The notes under the pieces: model-generated | Seen by the model: the letters and a program-made list of their open reading frames with translations, nothing else | Databases searched by the model: none | Told to the model about the DNA's origin: nothing | Assembly (NCBI RefSeq): GCF_000194985.1 | Contig: NZ_GL878519.1 | Coordinates: 259,468 to 302,518 of the forward strand | DNA length: 43,051 nucleotides | Direction of reading: 5' to 3' | DNA from: Dialister micraerophilus DSM 19965 | Lineage (GTDB): Bacteria > Bacillota > Negativicutes > Veillonellales > Dialisteraceae | Shown here: in pieces, positions 1 through 8,848 of the stretch | Numbering within the stretch: the stretch's first letter is position 1 | How the letters are laid out: every line of letters starts with the position of its first letter | Translations under genes and position numbers: made by a program

Positions 1-22
1 TATATCATAACGAGTGTGTTTT

Positions 23-1120
23 TTATGTTTCGTAAACTCTTATTATACGCTTAAATATACACATCAATTCATAAGGTATGGTTTCTGCCAATTCTGCAAC
101 TTCTTCAATTGTAATTTTTTCATTTCCTTGTTCGCCTATTAATACCACTTGGTCTCCGGTTCTGACTGTATCATCTACAGCTACCATAAGTTGATCCATA
201 CAAATACGTCCGACTATCGGTCTCTTTTTACCTCCGATTAATACGTATCCTTTATTAGATAGACTACGCGGATATCCGTCTGCGTATCCTATCGGTATAG
301 TTGCGGTTTTCATCATATGCTCCGCTTTATATGTAGCTCCATATCCTACGGTTTCACCTTTTTTTAAAGTTTGCACATGAATGCAGTGACTTATCAATGA
401 CATTACCGGTTGTAGGTCCAAATTTTTCTTCATATCTCCTGAAGGATATATACCGTACATTATAATCCCCGGACGTGCCAAATTATATAAACTTTGAGGC
501 AATTCAAGTATTCCTGCACTGTTTGCGGCTGAAATTCTGAAATCTTTTGTTTTCGGCAATAATTCCAATGCCTTTTCAAATTCTTTTAATTGCGCAATTG
601 CAAAAGTCTTATCTTTTTCATCTGCGGTTGCCATGTGTGTAAATGTACCATGTAATTTCAAATGGGGGTATCGTTTAAGTTTTTTTAAAAATTCAGGAAT
701 TTTATCTAAATGTATCCCCAATCTGTTCATACCGGTATCTACAGTCAACATTACTTTTACTTCTTTATTTGATACTGCCGCAACCGCTTCCATAGTTTTT
801 AAATCCACAGTATCATCTATAGGCATAATCATATCATTTGCTACACCTGCAGGCATATCATAAGGAAGCGGTAATCCTAATGTATATATAGGGCAATTAA
901 ATCCGTGTTGTCTTAATTTTATTCCTTCATCTACACGAGCTACAGCTGCTGAACTGTATCCTTCTTCCAACGCTATATTTAAAGTGGCTATAGATCCATG
1001 TCCATATCCGTCTGATTTCAGTATTGCCATCAATTCAACATTTTCGGGTACAGTTGAACGAATAAGCCTTAAATTGTGTCTTAATGCTTTCAAACTTATT
1101 TTTGTATAGGAAACCGGCAT
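23..1120 (-). CDS. alr: Alanine racemase
   Basis: PLP-dependent racemase that interconverts L- and D-alanine to supply D-Ala for peptidoglycan. The 365-residue length is normal for the family. The PLP-binding lysine is K35 in LKSDGYGHG (family form K-x-N/D-A/G-YGHG). The catalytic tyrosine region GYGATYKAE and the C-terminal motif GRICMDQLMV are present. The ATG is preceded by a strong ribosome site GGAGG about 8 bases upstream. It follows hemW on the same strand but is separated from it by a good terminator, so it probably has its own promoter in the roughly 60 bases between them; I could not pick a convincing -35/-10 there. Identification is firm. Confidence 0.95.
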   Translation of the reverse strand: MPVSYTKISLKALRHNLRLIRSTVPENVELMAILKSDGYGHGSIATLNIALEEGYSSAAVARVDEGIKLRQHGFNCPIYTLGLPLPYDMPAGVANDMIMPIDDTVDLKTMEAVAAVSNKEVKVMLTVDTGMNRLGIHLDKIPEFLKKLKRYPHLKLHGTFTHMATADEKDKTFAIAQLKEFEKALELLPKTKDFRISAANSAGILELPQSLYNLARPGIIMYGIYPSGDMKKNLDLQPVMSLISHCIHVQTLKKGETVGYGATYKAEHMMKTATIPIGYADGYPRSLSNKGYVLIGGKKRPIVGRICMDQLMVAVDDTVRTGDQVVLIGEQGNEKITIEEVAELAETIPYELMCIFKRIIRVYET

Positions 1121-1177
1121 TAATTTTTTACCTCCGTTACAAATTTTTATTAATACTATTCTACAATAATTGTCATA

Positions 1178-1205
1178 AAAAAGGAAACACTCAATGTGTT
1201 TCCTT
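1178..1205 (-). terminator. Rho-independent terminator after hemW
   Basis: The perfect 10-bp stem AAGGAAACAC/GTGTTTCCTT has a 5-base loop and is followed on the minus strand by a run of T. It begins at the stop codon of hemW and so ends the lepA-hemW transcript before alr. Confidence 0.85.
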
Positions 1206-2341
1206 CAAGTCAACAGAAATTGTTCAAATACATAATTTCCGAAAGCAAATCCTTTTTCAGTTAAAAAAATATGATTTTCACTTTCTTTCAATAATTTTTT
1301 ATTTTTCAGCATTTCTATTTTATCTTTATAAATCTCTTTTATATCTTTATTATATCGTTCGGCAAATTTTTCTTTATTTATTCCTTCTTTCATTCTTAAT
1401 TGAAGAAAGCAAAATTCTTCCATTTCTTCTTCAATGGAAAGTTTATAAATTTTTTCCGGAGGATTTTCACCTGATAGCAACTGTTTTTGATACAATCTTA
1501 CTCCGGGTAAATTTTCTAGTCTTTCGTGTTTTATTCTAGAACATGCCGCAGGTCCCAACCCTAAATAATCGTCAAGTTTCCAATATTTCATATTGTGTTC
1601 GGATTTATACCCCTTTTGTGCAAAACTCGATATTTCATAACGTTCAAATCCGTAATGAGGTAAAATTCGACACATTGATTGATACATTTCCCAACTTGCT
1701 TCTTCACTCGGCCTATTCAACAATCCTTTTTTGTATAGTTGAGAAAATCTTGTACCTTCTTCTATTATCAAACTGTATATAGACATATGTCTTACCGGCA
1801 AATGAACTGCCCATAACAATGTATTTTTAAAATCTTTTGATGTTTGCATCGGAAGTTCGTACATCAAGTCTATACTTATATTTGAAAATCCTTCTTTTTT
1901 CGCTTGATAAATAGCTTTTTCAGCTTGTTTTGCATTATGCATTCTTCCTATTTTCAATAATAAAGAATCATAATTGGTTTGAATTCCTACCGATATTCTG
2001 TTGATTCCGATTTTTCTTATACTTGCTAAATATTCTTTTGTCATATCACATGGATTTAATTCCATTGTAATTTCGGCATTTTTTGATATATTGAAATGCT
2101 GAAACAATTTTCTCATTATTGACTCAACTTGTGTTGATGACAAAGTCGAAGGTGTTCCTCCACCGAAATAAATCGTGTCGCAAATTTTATTTTTATATTT
2201 ACAACTTTTAAGTTCAATTTCTTTTTCAAACGCTTTAACAAATTTATCGTCCGCTTTCATTCCGATTGAATAAAAATTGCAATATGAACATCTGCTTTTA
2301 CAAAACGGAATATGCAAGTAAAGTCCCAAATCTTCAGTCAT
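1205..2341 (-). CDS. hemW: Radical SAM heme chaperone HemW (coproporphyrinogen oxidase-like)
   Basis: Radical SAM protein of the HemN/HemW family, 378 residues. The 4Fe-4S cluster motif is C14-x3-C18-x2-C21 followed by NF. The missing fourth cysteine typical of true HemN coproporphyrinogen dehydrogenases favours HemW, which delivers heme to membrane targets. The SAM-binding GGGTPS follows. The ATG lies inside the 3' end of lepA (8-base overlap), so the two are translationally coupled. lepA-hemW adjacency is widespread in Firmicutes, usually next to hrcA, but here the chaperone operon lies about 30 kb away. No other heme genes are in the window. The family is certain; the exact function (HemW versus HemN) is inferred from the cysteine pattern. 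Confidence 0.9.
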   Translation of the reverse strand: MTEDLGLYLHIPFCKSRCSYCNFYSIGMKADDKFVKAFEKEIELKSCKYKNKICDTIYFGGGTPSTLSSTQVESIMRKLFQHFNISKNAEITMELNPCDMTKEYLASIRKIGINRISVGIQTNYDSLLLKIGRMHNAKQAEKAIYQAKKEGFSNISIDLMYELPMQTSKDFKNTLLWAVHLPVRHMSIYSLIIEEGTRFSQLYKKGLLNRPSEEASWEMYQSMCRILPHYGFERYEISSFAQKGYKSEHNMKYWKLDDYLGLGPAACSRIKHERLENLPGVRLYQKQLLSGENPPEKIYKLSIEEEMEEFCFLQLRMKEGINKEKFAERYNKDIKEIYKDKIEMLKNKKLLKESENHIFLTEKGFAFGNYVFEQFLLT

Positions 2342-4130
2342 CTTTCAATACTGCCATAAATGCTTCTTGCGGTATTTCTACACTTCCTACTTGTTTCATT
2401 CGTTTTTTACCTTCTTTTTGCTTTTCAAGCAGTTTTTTCTTACGTGAAACGTCGCCCCCATAACATTTTGCAAGAACATCTTTCTTATAAGCTTTAATTG
2501 TTTCACGTGCGATAATCTTATTACCTATTGCCGCTTGGATAGGTACTTCAAACATTTGACGTGGAATAATGCCTTTTAATTTAAGTGCCAAATTTCTTCC
2601 ACGACTCGCCGCATTACTTCTGTGTACAATTACTGACAACGCATCTACAAGTTCTCCGTTTAACAAAATATCCAATTTTACAGCATCAGTTTCTTGATAT
2701 CCGCTTATTTTATAATCTAACGATGCATAGCCTCTGGTACTTGATTTTAATTTGTCGAAAAAATCGAAAATGATTTCCGAAAGCGGAATTTTATATGATA
2801 AATCTACACGAGTTTCATCCAAGTATGTCATTGTCTGAAATACACCACGACGATTTTGTACCAATTCCATAACTGCGCCTACCATGTCGGACGGTACCAA
2901 AATTTCCACACTTGCAACCGGTTCTTCTATGTGATCTATTTTATTTGTCGGCGGCAATGCTGCAGGATTGTCTACGGTTATCATCGTACCATCTGTTTTA
3001 TATACATTATAAATAACCGACGGTGCAGTAGTTATAAGTTTAAGTTTATATTCACGTTCCAATCTTTCTTGTATTACATCCATGTGCAGAAGTCCCAAAA
3101 ATCCGCATCTGAATCCGAATCCTAAAGCCAACGATGTTTCCGGAGCATATTCCAGTGCGGCATCATTTAACTGAAGCTTTTCAAGTGCCGCTTTAAGTTG
3201 ATCATAATCTTTACTTTCTATCGGATATAATCCGCAGAAAACCATCGGCAAAGCTTTACGGTACCCTTCCAACGCTTTTTTTGCACCGTCCACCGCAGTT
3301 GTAATAGTATCTCCCACTTCACAATCTTGTACATTTTTAATACTTGCAGCTATATAACCGACAGAGCCGCATGTCAATTTATCGGACGATTTCGGAAACG
3401 GTGAAAAATATCCTACTTCAGTAACTTTGTAAGCTTTTCCTGAAGCCATCATACATATGTCCATGCCTGCACGTACTTCTCCGTCCATTACACGAACGTA
3501 TGCAATTGCACCTTTATACGAGTCGAATATTGAATCGAATATCAAACAACGTAAAGGCTCTTTACTGTTATCTTTCGGAGCAGGTATTTTTTCTACAATT
3601 TGTTCCAAAACGGCTTCTACATTTTCACCTGTTTTTGCACTTACGCAAACCGCTTCCGACATATCCAATCCTATAAGATTTTCAACTTCATTTTTTACAC
3701 GTTCGGGATCCGCACTCGGCAAATCCACTTTATTTATTACCGGAATAATTTCCAAATCGTTATCAAGAGCCAAGTATAAATTTGCAAGTGTTTGAGCTTG
3801 AACGCCCTGTGTCGCATCAATAATCAATATGGCACCTTCACACGCAGACAGACTTCTTGATACTTCATAATTAAAATCTACATGACCCGGTGTGTCTATT
3901 AAATTTAATTCATAAATCTCGCCGTCTTTATATTTATATTTCAATCTTACAGATTGTTCTTTAATAGTTATTCCGCGTTCACGTTCAAGAGCCATAGTAT
4001 CTAAAAGTTGTGCTTCCATTTCACGTTTGGAAACAGTACCGGTCAATTCAATCAATCGATCCGCCAAAGTTGATTTACCATGATCTATATGCGCAATAAT
4101 AGAAAAATTTCTGATGTGTTTTGTATCCAT
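2334..4130 (-). CDS. lepA: Elongation factor 4 (LepA), ribosome back-translocase GTPase
   Basis: Translational GTPase that acts on stalled or mistranslocated ribosomes. G1 is AHIDHGKS near residues 13-20, G3 is DTPGH, and G4 is NKVD. The LepA-specific C-terminal domain ends in the basic [19 protein letters not shown] region. The 598-residue length is typical. The ATG has AGGAGAA upstream at good spacing. The APC permease gene lies 54 bases upstream on the same strand with only a weak 4-bp hairpin between, so read-through from that gene is possible. Confidence 0.97.
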   Translation of the reverse strand: MDTKHIRNFSIIAHIDHGKSTLADRLIELTGTVSKREMEAQLLDTMALERERGITIKEQSVRLKYKYKDGEIYELNLIDTPGHVDFNYEVSRSLSACEGAILIIDATQGVQAQTLANLYLALDNDLEIIPVINKVDLPSADPERVKNEVENLIGLDMSEAVCVSAKTGENVEAVLEQIVEKIPAPKDNSKEPLRCLIFDSIFDSYKGAIAYVRVMDGEVRAGMDICMMASGKAYKVTEVGYFSPFPKSSDKLTCGSVGYIAASIKNVQDCEVGDTITTAVDGAKKALEGYRKALPMVFCGLYPIESKDYDQLKAALEKLQLNDAALEYAPETSLALGFGFRCGFLGLLHMDVIQERLEREYKLKLITTAPSVIYNVYKTDGTMITVDNPAALPPTNKIDHIEEPVASVEILVPSDMVGAVMELVQNRRGVFQTMTYLDETRVDLSYKIPLSEIIFDFFDKLKSSTRGYASLDYKISGYQETDAVKLDILLNGELVDALSVIVHRSNAASRGRNLALKLKGIIPRQMFEVPIQAAIGNKIIARETIKAYKKDVLAKCYGGDVSRKKKLLEKQKEGKKRMKQVGSVEIPQEAFMAVLKDD

Positions 4131-4184
4131 TAAATTCTCCTGATTTTATATAAATCCGATTCTATACTTCTTTTCATTTACAGC

Positions 4185-5621
4185 CTATCGGCTTTCGACT
4201 TTTTCTCTTCTTGATATTATATATAAAATACTTCCGAAAATCAGCCATCCTCCTAAAATTATCCATTCTTTCAAATCAAGTGCAACAGGGCTCATAGGTA
4301 CAATTAACAATGCACATAAAATTGCTCCTATAATAACACCCAGCCAAATTCCGATTTTACCTCCCGGAACTTTATACGGTCTTTTCAATTCAGGGTAATC
4401 ATATCTGAATTTCAAGCAAGCTGCAGTTACCATTGTGCACGGCAATATAAATGCCAATCCTGCAACTTCAGTAAGCGGAAGAAGCATTCTATATCCCAAA
4501 AAAGGTCCCGATATTGTCAAAACTGCAAGCAATATATTTGCTGCACGCGGTGTACCCCTTTTATCCAATTTTGAAAATACGTAAGGTAATTGTTTTTTAC
4601 GTCCCATAGCCAATATTATACGTGACGTTGCGGAAAAAAGAGAATTCATAGGTCCCAAAGGTCCCAATATGGCAATAAACAACATTGCAAATGAAAGGTA
4701 AATATTTATATCTTTTAAAACTGCAAGTGCCGGTATAGGCATTTTTATAAATTCCGTCCATTTAATAATGGTACTGAAAGAATATATGCAAATTGAATAA
4801 AATATTGCAGATGCTATAAGCGTAGCTCCGATTACACGTCCGAAATTTTTCCAGTTTATTCCTTCTTCAGCTTCCTCGGCTTGATCCGGTATAGTATCAA
4901 GTCCTGTGTAAAAAAAGGGAGTTAAAACCAAAACAGAAAGCATGGCTGTCCAAAAATCGTTTCCACCGGTTTGAGTTGACGGACCTACTACATGTTCGAA
5001 TATAGGATAAAAGTTTTGTGTCCCTCCTCTTACCAATGAAACAATCATAGCAATGGCCATTCCCAAAAACAACATTCGTGTTAAAAATTTCTGTAATTTT
5101 GCCATATGTGAAGAACCTTTAAAATTTTGCAAAATCACATATCCTGCCATAGCAAGTCCGAAAATTAAAGGCCAAAAATAAACTTTTGCTCCAAATATTT
5201 CATATAATTCTATACTTTTCAACCATGGAAAATATTGAGCGACAAGTTCTGTCAATATACTGGATACTATAAGTGCTTCCCATGGACATACTATACCGTC
5301 ACCGAACACAAGTAACCAACCTGCCACAAATGATGCTTTTTGTCCGAAAGCACGTTCTACATACTCAACTATACCACCTGAAATAGGCATCGCAGTAGTT
5401 AATTCTGCAAATGCGGCTCCTACAGGAAGTAATGCAAGACCTCCAATAATGAAAGCAATTATTGCCGCAAATGGACCGCCTCCCAATACAACCCAGTCTC
5501 CTACCATCAAAACCCATCCGATTCCGACTATTGCACCGAATCCTATATTAAAATAATCGAAAATTGATAAAGTTTTTTTTACGGAAACAGTATTTTGTTC
5601 TTTATTGTCGTTCGGCTCCAT
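4185..5621 (-). CDS. APC-superfamily amino acid permease
   Basis: Polytopic inner-membrane transporter of the amino acid-polyamine-organocation superfamily, about 478 residues with roughly 12 hydrophobic segments. The first helix carries the family Gly-rich unwound segment (IGFGAIVGIGWVL) and the second segment has the PISGGIVEYVERAFG motif typical of APC members. The substrate cannot be read from sequence. An in-frame ATG exists 15 bases upstream (5636), but the ribosome site AAAGGAAA lies between the two ATGs with correct spacing to the inner one (MEPNDNKEQ), so I start at 5621. An extended -10 promoter is visible about 50 bases upstream. No catabolic genes adjoin it that would hint at the substrate. 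Confidence 0.85.
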   Translation of the reverse strand: MEPNDNKEQNTVSVKKTLSIFDYFNIGFGAIVGIGWVLMVGDWVVLGGGPFAAIIAFIIGGLALLPVGAAFAELTTAMPISGGIVEYVERAFGQKASFVAGWLLVFGDGIVCPWEALIVSSILTELVAQYFPWLKSIELYEIFGAKVYFWPLIFGLAMAGYVILQNFKGSSHMAKLQKFLTRMLFLGMAIAMIVSLVRGGTQNFYPIFEHVVGPSTQTGGNDFWTAMLSVLVLTPFFYTGLDTIPDQAEEAEEGINWKNFGRVIGATLIASAIFYSICIYSFSTIIKWTEFIKMPIPALAVLKDINIYLSFAMLFIAILGPLGPMNSLFSATSRIILAMGRKKQLPYVFSKLDKRGTPRAANILLAVLTISGPFLGYRMLLPLTEVAGLAFILPCTMVTAACLKFRYDYPELKRPYKVPGGKIGIWLGVIIGAILCALLIVPMSPVALDLKEWIILGGWLIFGSILYIISRREKVESR

Positions 5622-5669
5622 AAAATTTCCTTTCATTAAAATACATTTTTACATAGAAAATCTATTTAA

Positions 5670-5678
5670 ATTATAGCA
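5670..5678 (-). promoter_or_regulatory. Extended -10 promoter element for the APC permease
   Basis: On the minus strand the sequence TGCTATAAT (a TGn-extended, perfect -10) sits 49 bases before the permease ATG. No good -35 is visible in the AT-rich DNA upstream, as is common for extended -10 promoters. Confidence 0.5.
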
Positions 5679-5765
5679 TAAAAATATTTAATAAATTTTT
5701 ATATGCTTAAGATAAATATTTTACAAATTTATAAAATATAAAAACAATATTGACGAAATAAAAAT

Positions 5766-5813
5766 AAAACGCTTTCAATAATTGATTTCATATCAAATTA
5801 TCAAATGCGTTTT
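5766..5813. terminator. Bidirectional terminator downstream of tRNA-Val
   Basis: Two 18-base arms (5766-5783 and 5796-5813) pair with one mismatch and a few G-U pairs. The AAAACGC/GCGTTTT ends give T-rich tails on both strands. On the minus strand it lies 14 bases after the CCA end of tRNA-Val, so it ends the tRNA and the long miaB-to-YnbB operon before the permease promoter. Confidence 0.75.
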
Positions 5814-5826
5814 TATAAGTTTTATT

Positions 5827-5903
5827 TGGTGGGACTGATCAGATTCGAACTGATGACCTCCACGATGTCAACATGGCACTCTGACCTGCTGAGCTACAGT
5901 CCC
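5827..5903 (-). tRNA. tRNA-Val (anticodon GAC)
   Basis: A full cloverleaf folds on the minus strand. The 7-bp acceptor GGGACTG/CAGTCCC is perfect. The D stem GCTC/GAGT includes one G-U. The anticodon stem is CCATG/CGTGG with loop TTGACAT (anticodon GAC, reading GUC and GUU). The T arm is ATCAG-TTCGAAT-CTGAT. Discriminator A73 and an encoded CCA follow. It lies only 30 bases after the YnbB-like gene, with no separate promoter seen, and is followed by a strong terminator, so it may be cut from the operon transcript. Confidence 0.95.
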
Positions 5904-5933
5904 TTTTTTTACTATTTTAAACTATTTTTGTTT

Positions 5934-7166
5934 TTATTTCAGTATTTTTTCTACTGCTCCCATAACTGCAAGTACGGCATGTTCAAATGTAATACTTCCT
6001 TGCATATACATTACATACGGAGGACGTACAGGCCCGTCTGCAGATAATTCTATTGTTGAACCTTGTACAAAAGTTCCTGCCGCCATAAGTATTTGATCGG
6101 TGTATCCTGGCATAGGACCGGGTATAGGTCTTGCAAATGAATCTACCGGTGACAAGCTTTGAATTGCTTCCCCGAATGAAAGCATATTTTCTTTACTGTT
6201 TAATGTTATTGCGGTAATCAAATCCGTTCTCAAGTGTCCGGCCTCAGGTTCTACATTAAACCCTAAATTTCCAAACACAGTTCCTGCAAATTCCGCTGCC
6301 ATAACTGCTTGACATGTTATATGAGGTGCCATAAACAACCCTTGAAAAAACGGGCGATATCCGCCTGCATAAGACCCCATTTCACTTCCAAGTCCCGGTG
6401 CAGTCAATTCTTGTGCACAACGTTCAACTAAATCAGCTCTTCCGCAAATATATCCTCCGGTAGGCGCCAGTCCGCCTCCGGCATTTTTAATCAGTGAACC
6501 GGCTGTAATATCCGCTCCGCATTCAATAGGTTCTTCCTTGCAAGTAAATTCTCCATAACAATTATCTACAAAACAAATTGCATCCGGATTTTTCCTTCTT
6601 ACTATTTTAATTATATCTTTTATATCTTCAGGATATAAAGATTTTCTGTTCATGTATCCTCTTGAACGTTGAATAAGAACCAATGTAGTTTTTTCGTCAA
6701 CGGCTTTTTCTATTGCGTCCGGATTATATCCGCCATCCGAATTCAATTCCGCTTCTTTATAAAAAACTCCGCGTTCTTTTAAGTTTCTCGGAGCATTTCC
6801 GGTTATTCCTATTACATTTTGCATAGTATCATAAGGTTTCCCCATTACCGACACCAAAGTATCGCCTTGTTTCAACAATGCAAGTAAAACCGTTGCAAGT
6901 GCGTGTGTACCGGAAACAAAATGCGGTCTTACCAATGCAGCTTCTGCATGAAATACATCTGCCCAAATTTCTTCCAACTTTTCACGACCCGGATCGTTGT
7001 ATCCGTAACCGTTTGTAGATGCAAAGTGATATGCCGATAAACGATGCTTTCTAAATGCATTTAATACTTTTTCAGTATTGAAAAGTGAAATCTCTTTCAT
7101 TGTTTCAAAAACAGGTTCACATTGTTTCAATGCTTCAAATTTTATTTTTTCCAACTGTTCATTCAT
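5934..7166 (-). CDS. Methionine gamma-lyase-like PLP protein (YnbB / 'aluminium resistance' family)
   Basis: Fold-type I PLP enzyme of the Met_gamma_lyase (PF06838-type) family found next to miaA in many Firmicutes (Bacillus YnbB), 410 residues. Visible landmarks are the cofactor-phosphate region VSGTHAL (85-91), the aspartate that contacts the PLP ring in FVDNCYGEF (D201), and the Schiff-base lysine K227 in GSLIKNAGGG. The family's true substrate is not established; 'aluminium resistance' is a historical label and Cys/Met lyase activity is only inferred from homology. It starts directly after the miaA upstream junction (miaA stop at 7167) and is the last protein gene of the miaB-mutS-mutL operon. 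Confidence 0.88.
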   Translation of the reverse strand: MNEQLEKIKFEALKQCEPVFETMKEISLFNTEKVLNAFRKHRLSAYHFASTNGYGYNDPGREKLEEIWADVFHAEAALVRPHFVSGTHALATVLLALLKQGDTLVSVMGKPYDTMQNVIGITGNAPRNLKERGVFYKEAELNSDGGYNPDAIEKAVDEKTTLVLIQRSRGYMNRKSLYPEDIKDIIKIVRRKNPDAICFVDNCYGEFTCKEEPIECGADITAGSLIKNAGGGLAPTGGYICGRADLVERCAQELTAPGLGSEMGSYAGGYRPFFQGLFMAPHITCQAVMAAEFAGTVFGNLGFNVEPEAGHLRTDLITAITLNSKENMLSFGEAIQSLSPVDSFARPIPGPMPGYTDQILMAAGTFVQGSTIELSADGPVRPPYVMYMQGSITFEHAVLAVMGAVEKILK

Positions 7167-8084
7167 TTAATTTGCCTCTTTTAATGTTGAATTTACATAT
7201 TTTTTTATGCCTTCATACCAATCATCTTTAGATTTATTACCTTGTCGTGTCCAATGTATATAAGGCATTCTTTTATACCATGTTATCTGACGTTTTGCAA
7301 AATGCCTGGTATTTTTCATTATTAAAGAAATTCCGTCTTCTAAAGATATTTCACCTTTAATTGCAGACACCATTTCCTTGTACCCTATAGCTTTAAAAGC
7401 TTGGCAATCAGTCGATACACCTTCATTTATTAAATTTTCAACTTCTTTTTTCAATCCTTTTTCAATCATTTTCTGAACACGAAGGTTTATTTTACTATAC
7501 AAAACGTTTCTTTCGGTTTCTATACCTATCACCGGTCCGTCATAAAGAATTTCATCGGATTTTCCGGCAACAGTTTTATTTACTCCGTTTTCCAAAAGTT
7601 CCAACAGTCTTATAAGTCTATGTTTATCTTTCGGAATTTTTATATTTGAATTATATTTCTTTATTTCTTCAATTAACGGTTTTTCACCTTCTTGTTCATA
7701 AATTTTTTTCCATTTTTTCGTGCTTTCTACTTCAGGTCTGAAATCATATCCTTCTAAAAGCCCTTGTATATAAAGTCCCGTTCCACCTACAAGAATAGGT
7801 ATTCTACCGTTTTCATTTTCTTCTTTTATATATTTTTCGGCATATTGTTTAAATTTTGCGGCAGAATACGGCTCATCTACATCCATGCAATCAACAAGGT
7901 AATGTTTTATTCCGCATGATTCTTCTTTTGTGACTTTTGCAGTACCTATATCCAAACCTTTATAAACTTGAAAGGCATCTCCGGATATTATGGAGCTACC
8001 ATATTCTTTTGCCAAATAAATCCCCAATTCCGATTTACCCGAAGCAGTCGGACCGAGGATTGTGATTAATTTAAGTTTTTTCAC
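7167..8084 (-). CDS. miaA: tRNA dimethylallyltransferase MiaA
   Basis: Adds a dimethylallyl group to A37 of tRNAs reading UNN codons; the product is the substrate for MiaB, encoded at the head of the same operon. The P-loop GPTASGKSE is near residues 10-18, followed by SGDAFQVYKGLDIGTAK, the family substrate-binding segment. The tRNA-contact motif TRHFAKRQITWY is near 259-270. The length of 305 is normal. The ATG overlaps the stop of the upstream methyltransferase gene (ATGA). Confidence 0.96.
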   Translation of the reverse strand: MKKLKLITILGPTASGKSELGIYLAKEYGSSIISGDAFQVYKGLDIGTAKVTKEESCGIKHYLVDCMDVDEPYSAAKFKQYAEKYIKEENENGRIPILVGGTGLYIQGLLEGYDFRPEVESTKKWKKIYEQEGEKPLIEEIKKYNSNIKIPKDKHRLIRLLELLENGVNKTVAGKSDEILYDGPVIGIETERNVLYSKINLRVQKMIEKGLKKEVENLINEGVSTDCQAFKAIGYKEMVSAIKGEISLEDGISLIMKNTRHFAKRQITWYKRMPYIHWTRQGNKSKDDWYEGIKKYVNSTLKEAN

Positions 8085-8848
8085 GTTTCAATCACTCCAT
8101 ACGCAACTGATTGTCCTTTTTTAGTATCTATATATGAAAAATTATATTTTCTGAAAATAATTGAAAACGGTCTTTCTTTTATAATTACCCGTTTTTTTGC
8201 TACTCGTATAGATTCATCCAAAATTTCTTTCGTCAATTTATCATAACATGCACATTTTCTGAAAGCTTCTCTATGATTTTTTTCAGATTTTACCGGATGC
8301 TTAAACATTGTATCAAAATATACTACATCAATACTTTTACTTTCAGCTTTTTTCAAATAGGTAAAAAAATCTTCATTTTTCAATTCAATTCTTTTTAATA
8401 TATCTTGATATTCATCTGTTTCAGAAATTTTTTTGATGCCGTATTTACCTATAATATACAAAGCTTTGCTTTTTTCCAAAGAAATTATTCTGCTTTTTTC
8501 CCCTAAAAATCCGGAAACAACTATAGAATCATTGCCTTGACCGAAAGTACAATCTAAAAATGTATTTACAGATTCAGGTATTAATTTGCAAAGTCTGTCA
8601 ACACTACCTCTTTTCAATTGCAACAATCTGAGTTTGGCCATTCCCAAATGAAATTTATATTCTCCGTCTTTCGTTTTCAGAAAAAGTTCTTTTCCGCAAA
8701 CTATAAGTCCGTCCAAATTATTCTCTTCCATACATTTTTTACAACTTTCTTTTCTTTCAAAAAAAGGTATGGAAAATTTTTCGGCAATTTCTCTTGCTTG
8801 GGCAATATTTTGTTCTGCAGGTTTCGGTATTGTAGTTATTCCAATCAT
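8081..8848 (-). CDS. RsmJ-like class I SAM-dependent methyltransferase
   Basis: A 255-residue Rossmann methyltransferase resembling RsmJ (16S rRNA guanosine N2-methyltransferase, DUF548 group). The SAM-binding motif I is LDCTFGQGNDSIVVSG, an acidic ribose-binding position is in SLEKSK, and the motif IV-like segment VVYFDTMFKHP matches the VYLDPMFPHR-type motif of RsmJ, though Pro is replaced by Thr. The N-terminal 90 residues carry a C-x2-C pair (CKKCMEENN) and are more diverged. It is locked between mutL and miaA by ATGA overlaps on both sides. The rRNA target is inferred only from family resemblance. Confidence 0.72.
   Translation of the reverse strand: MIGITTIPKPAEQNIAQAREIAEKFSIPFFERKESCKKCMEENNLDGLIVCGKELFLKTKDGEYKFHLGMAKLRLLQLKRGSVDRLCKLIPESVNTFLDCTFGQGNDSIVVSGFLGEKSRIISLEKSKALYIIGKYGIKKISETDEYQDILKRIELKNEDFFTYLKKAESKSIDVVYFDTMFKHPVKSEKNHREAFRKCACYDKLTKEILDESIRVAKKRVIIKERPFSIIFRKYNFSYIDTKKGQSVAYGVIET

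Noticed and set aside
4140-4190. Terminator between the APC permease and lepA
   Set aside because: Only a 4-bp AGCC/GGCT hairpin without a T run is visible; not enough to call.
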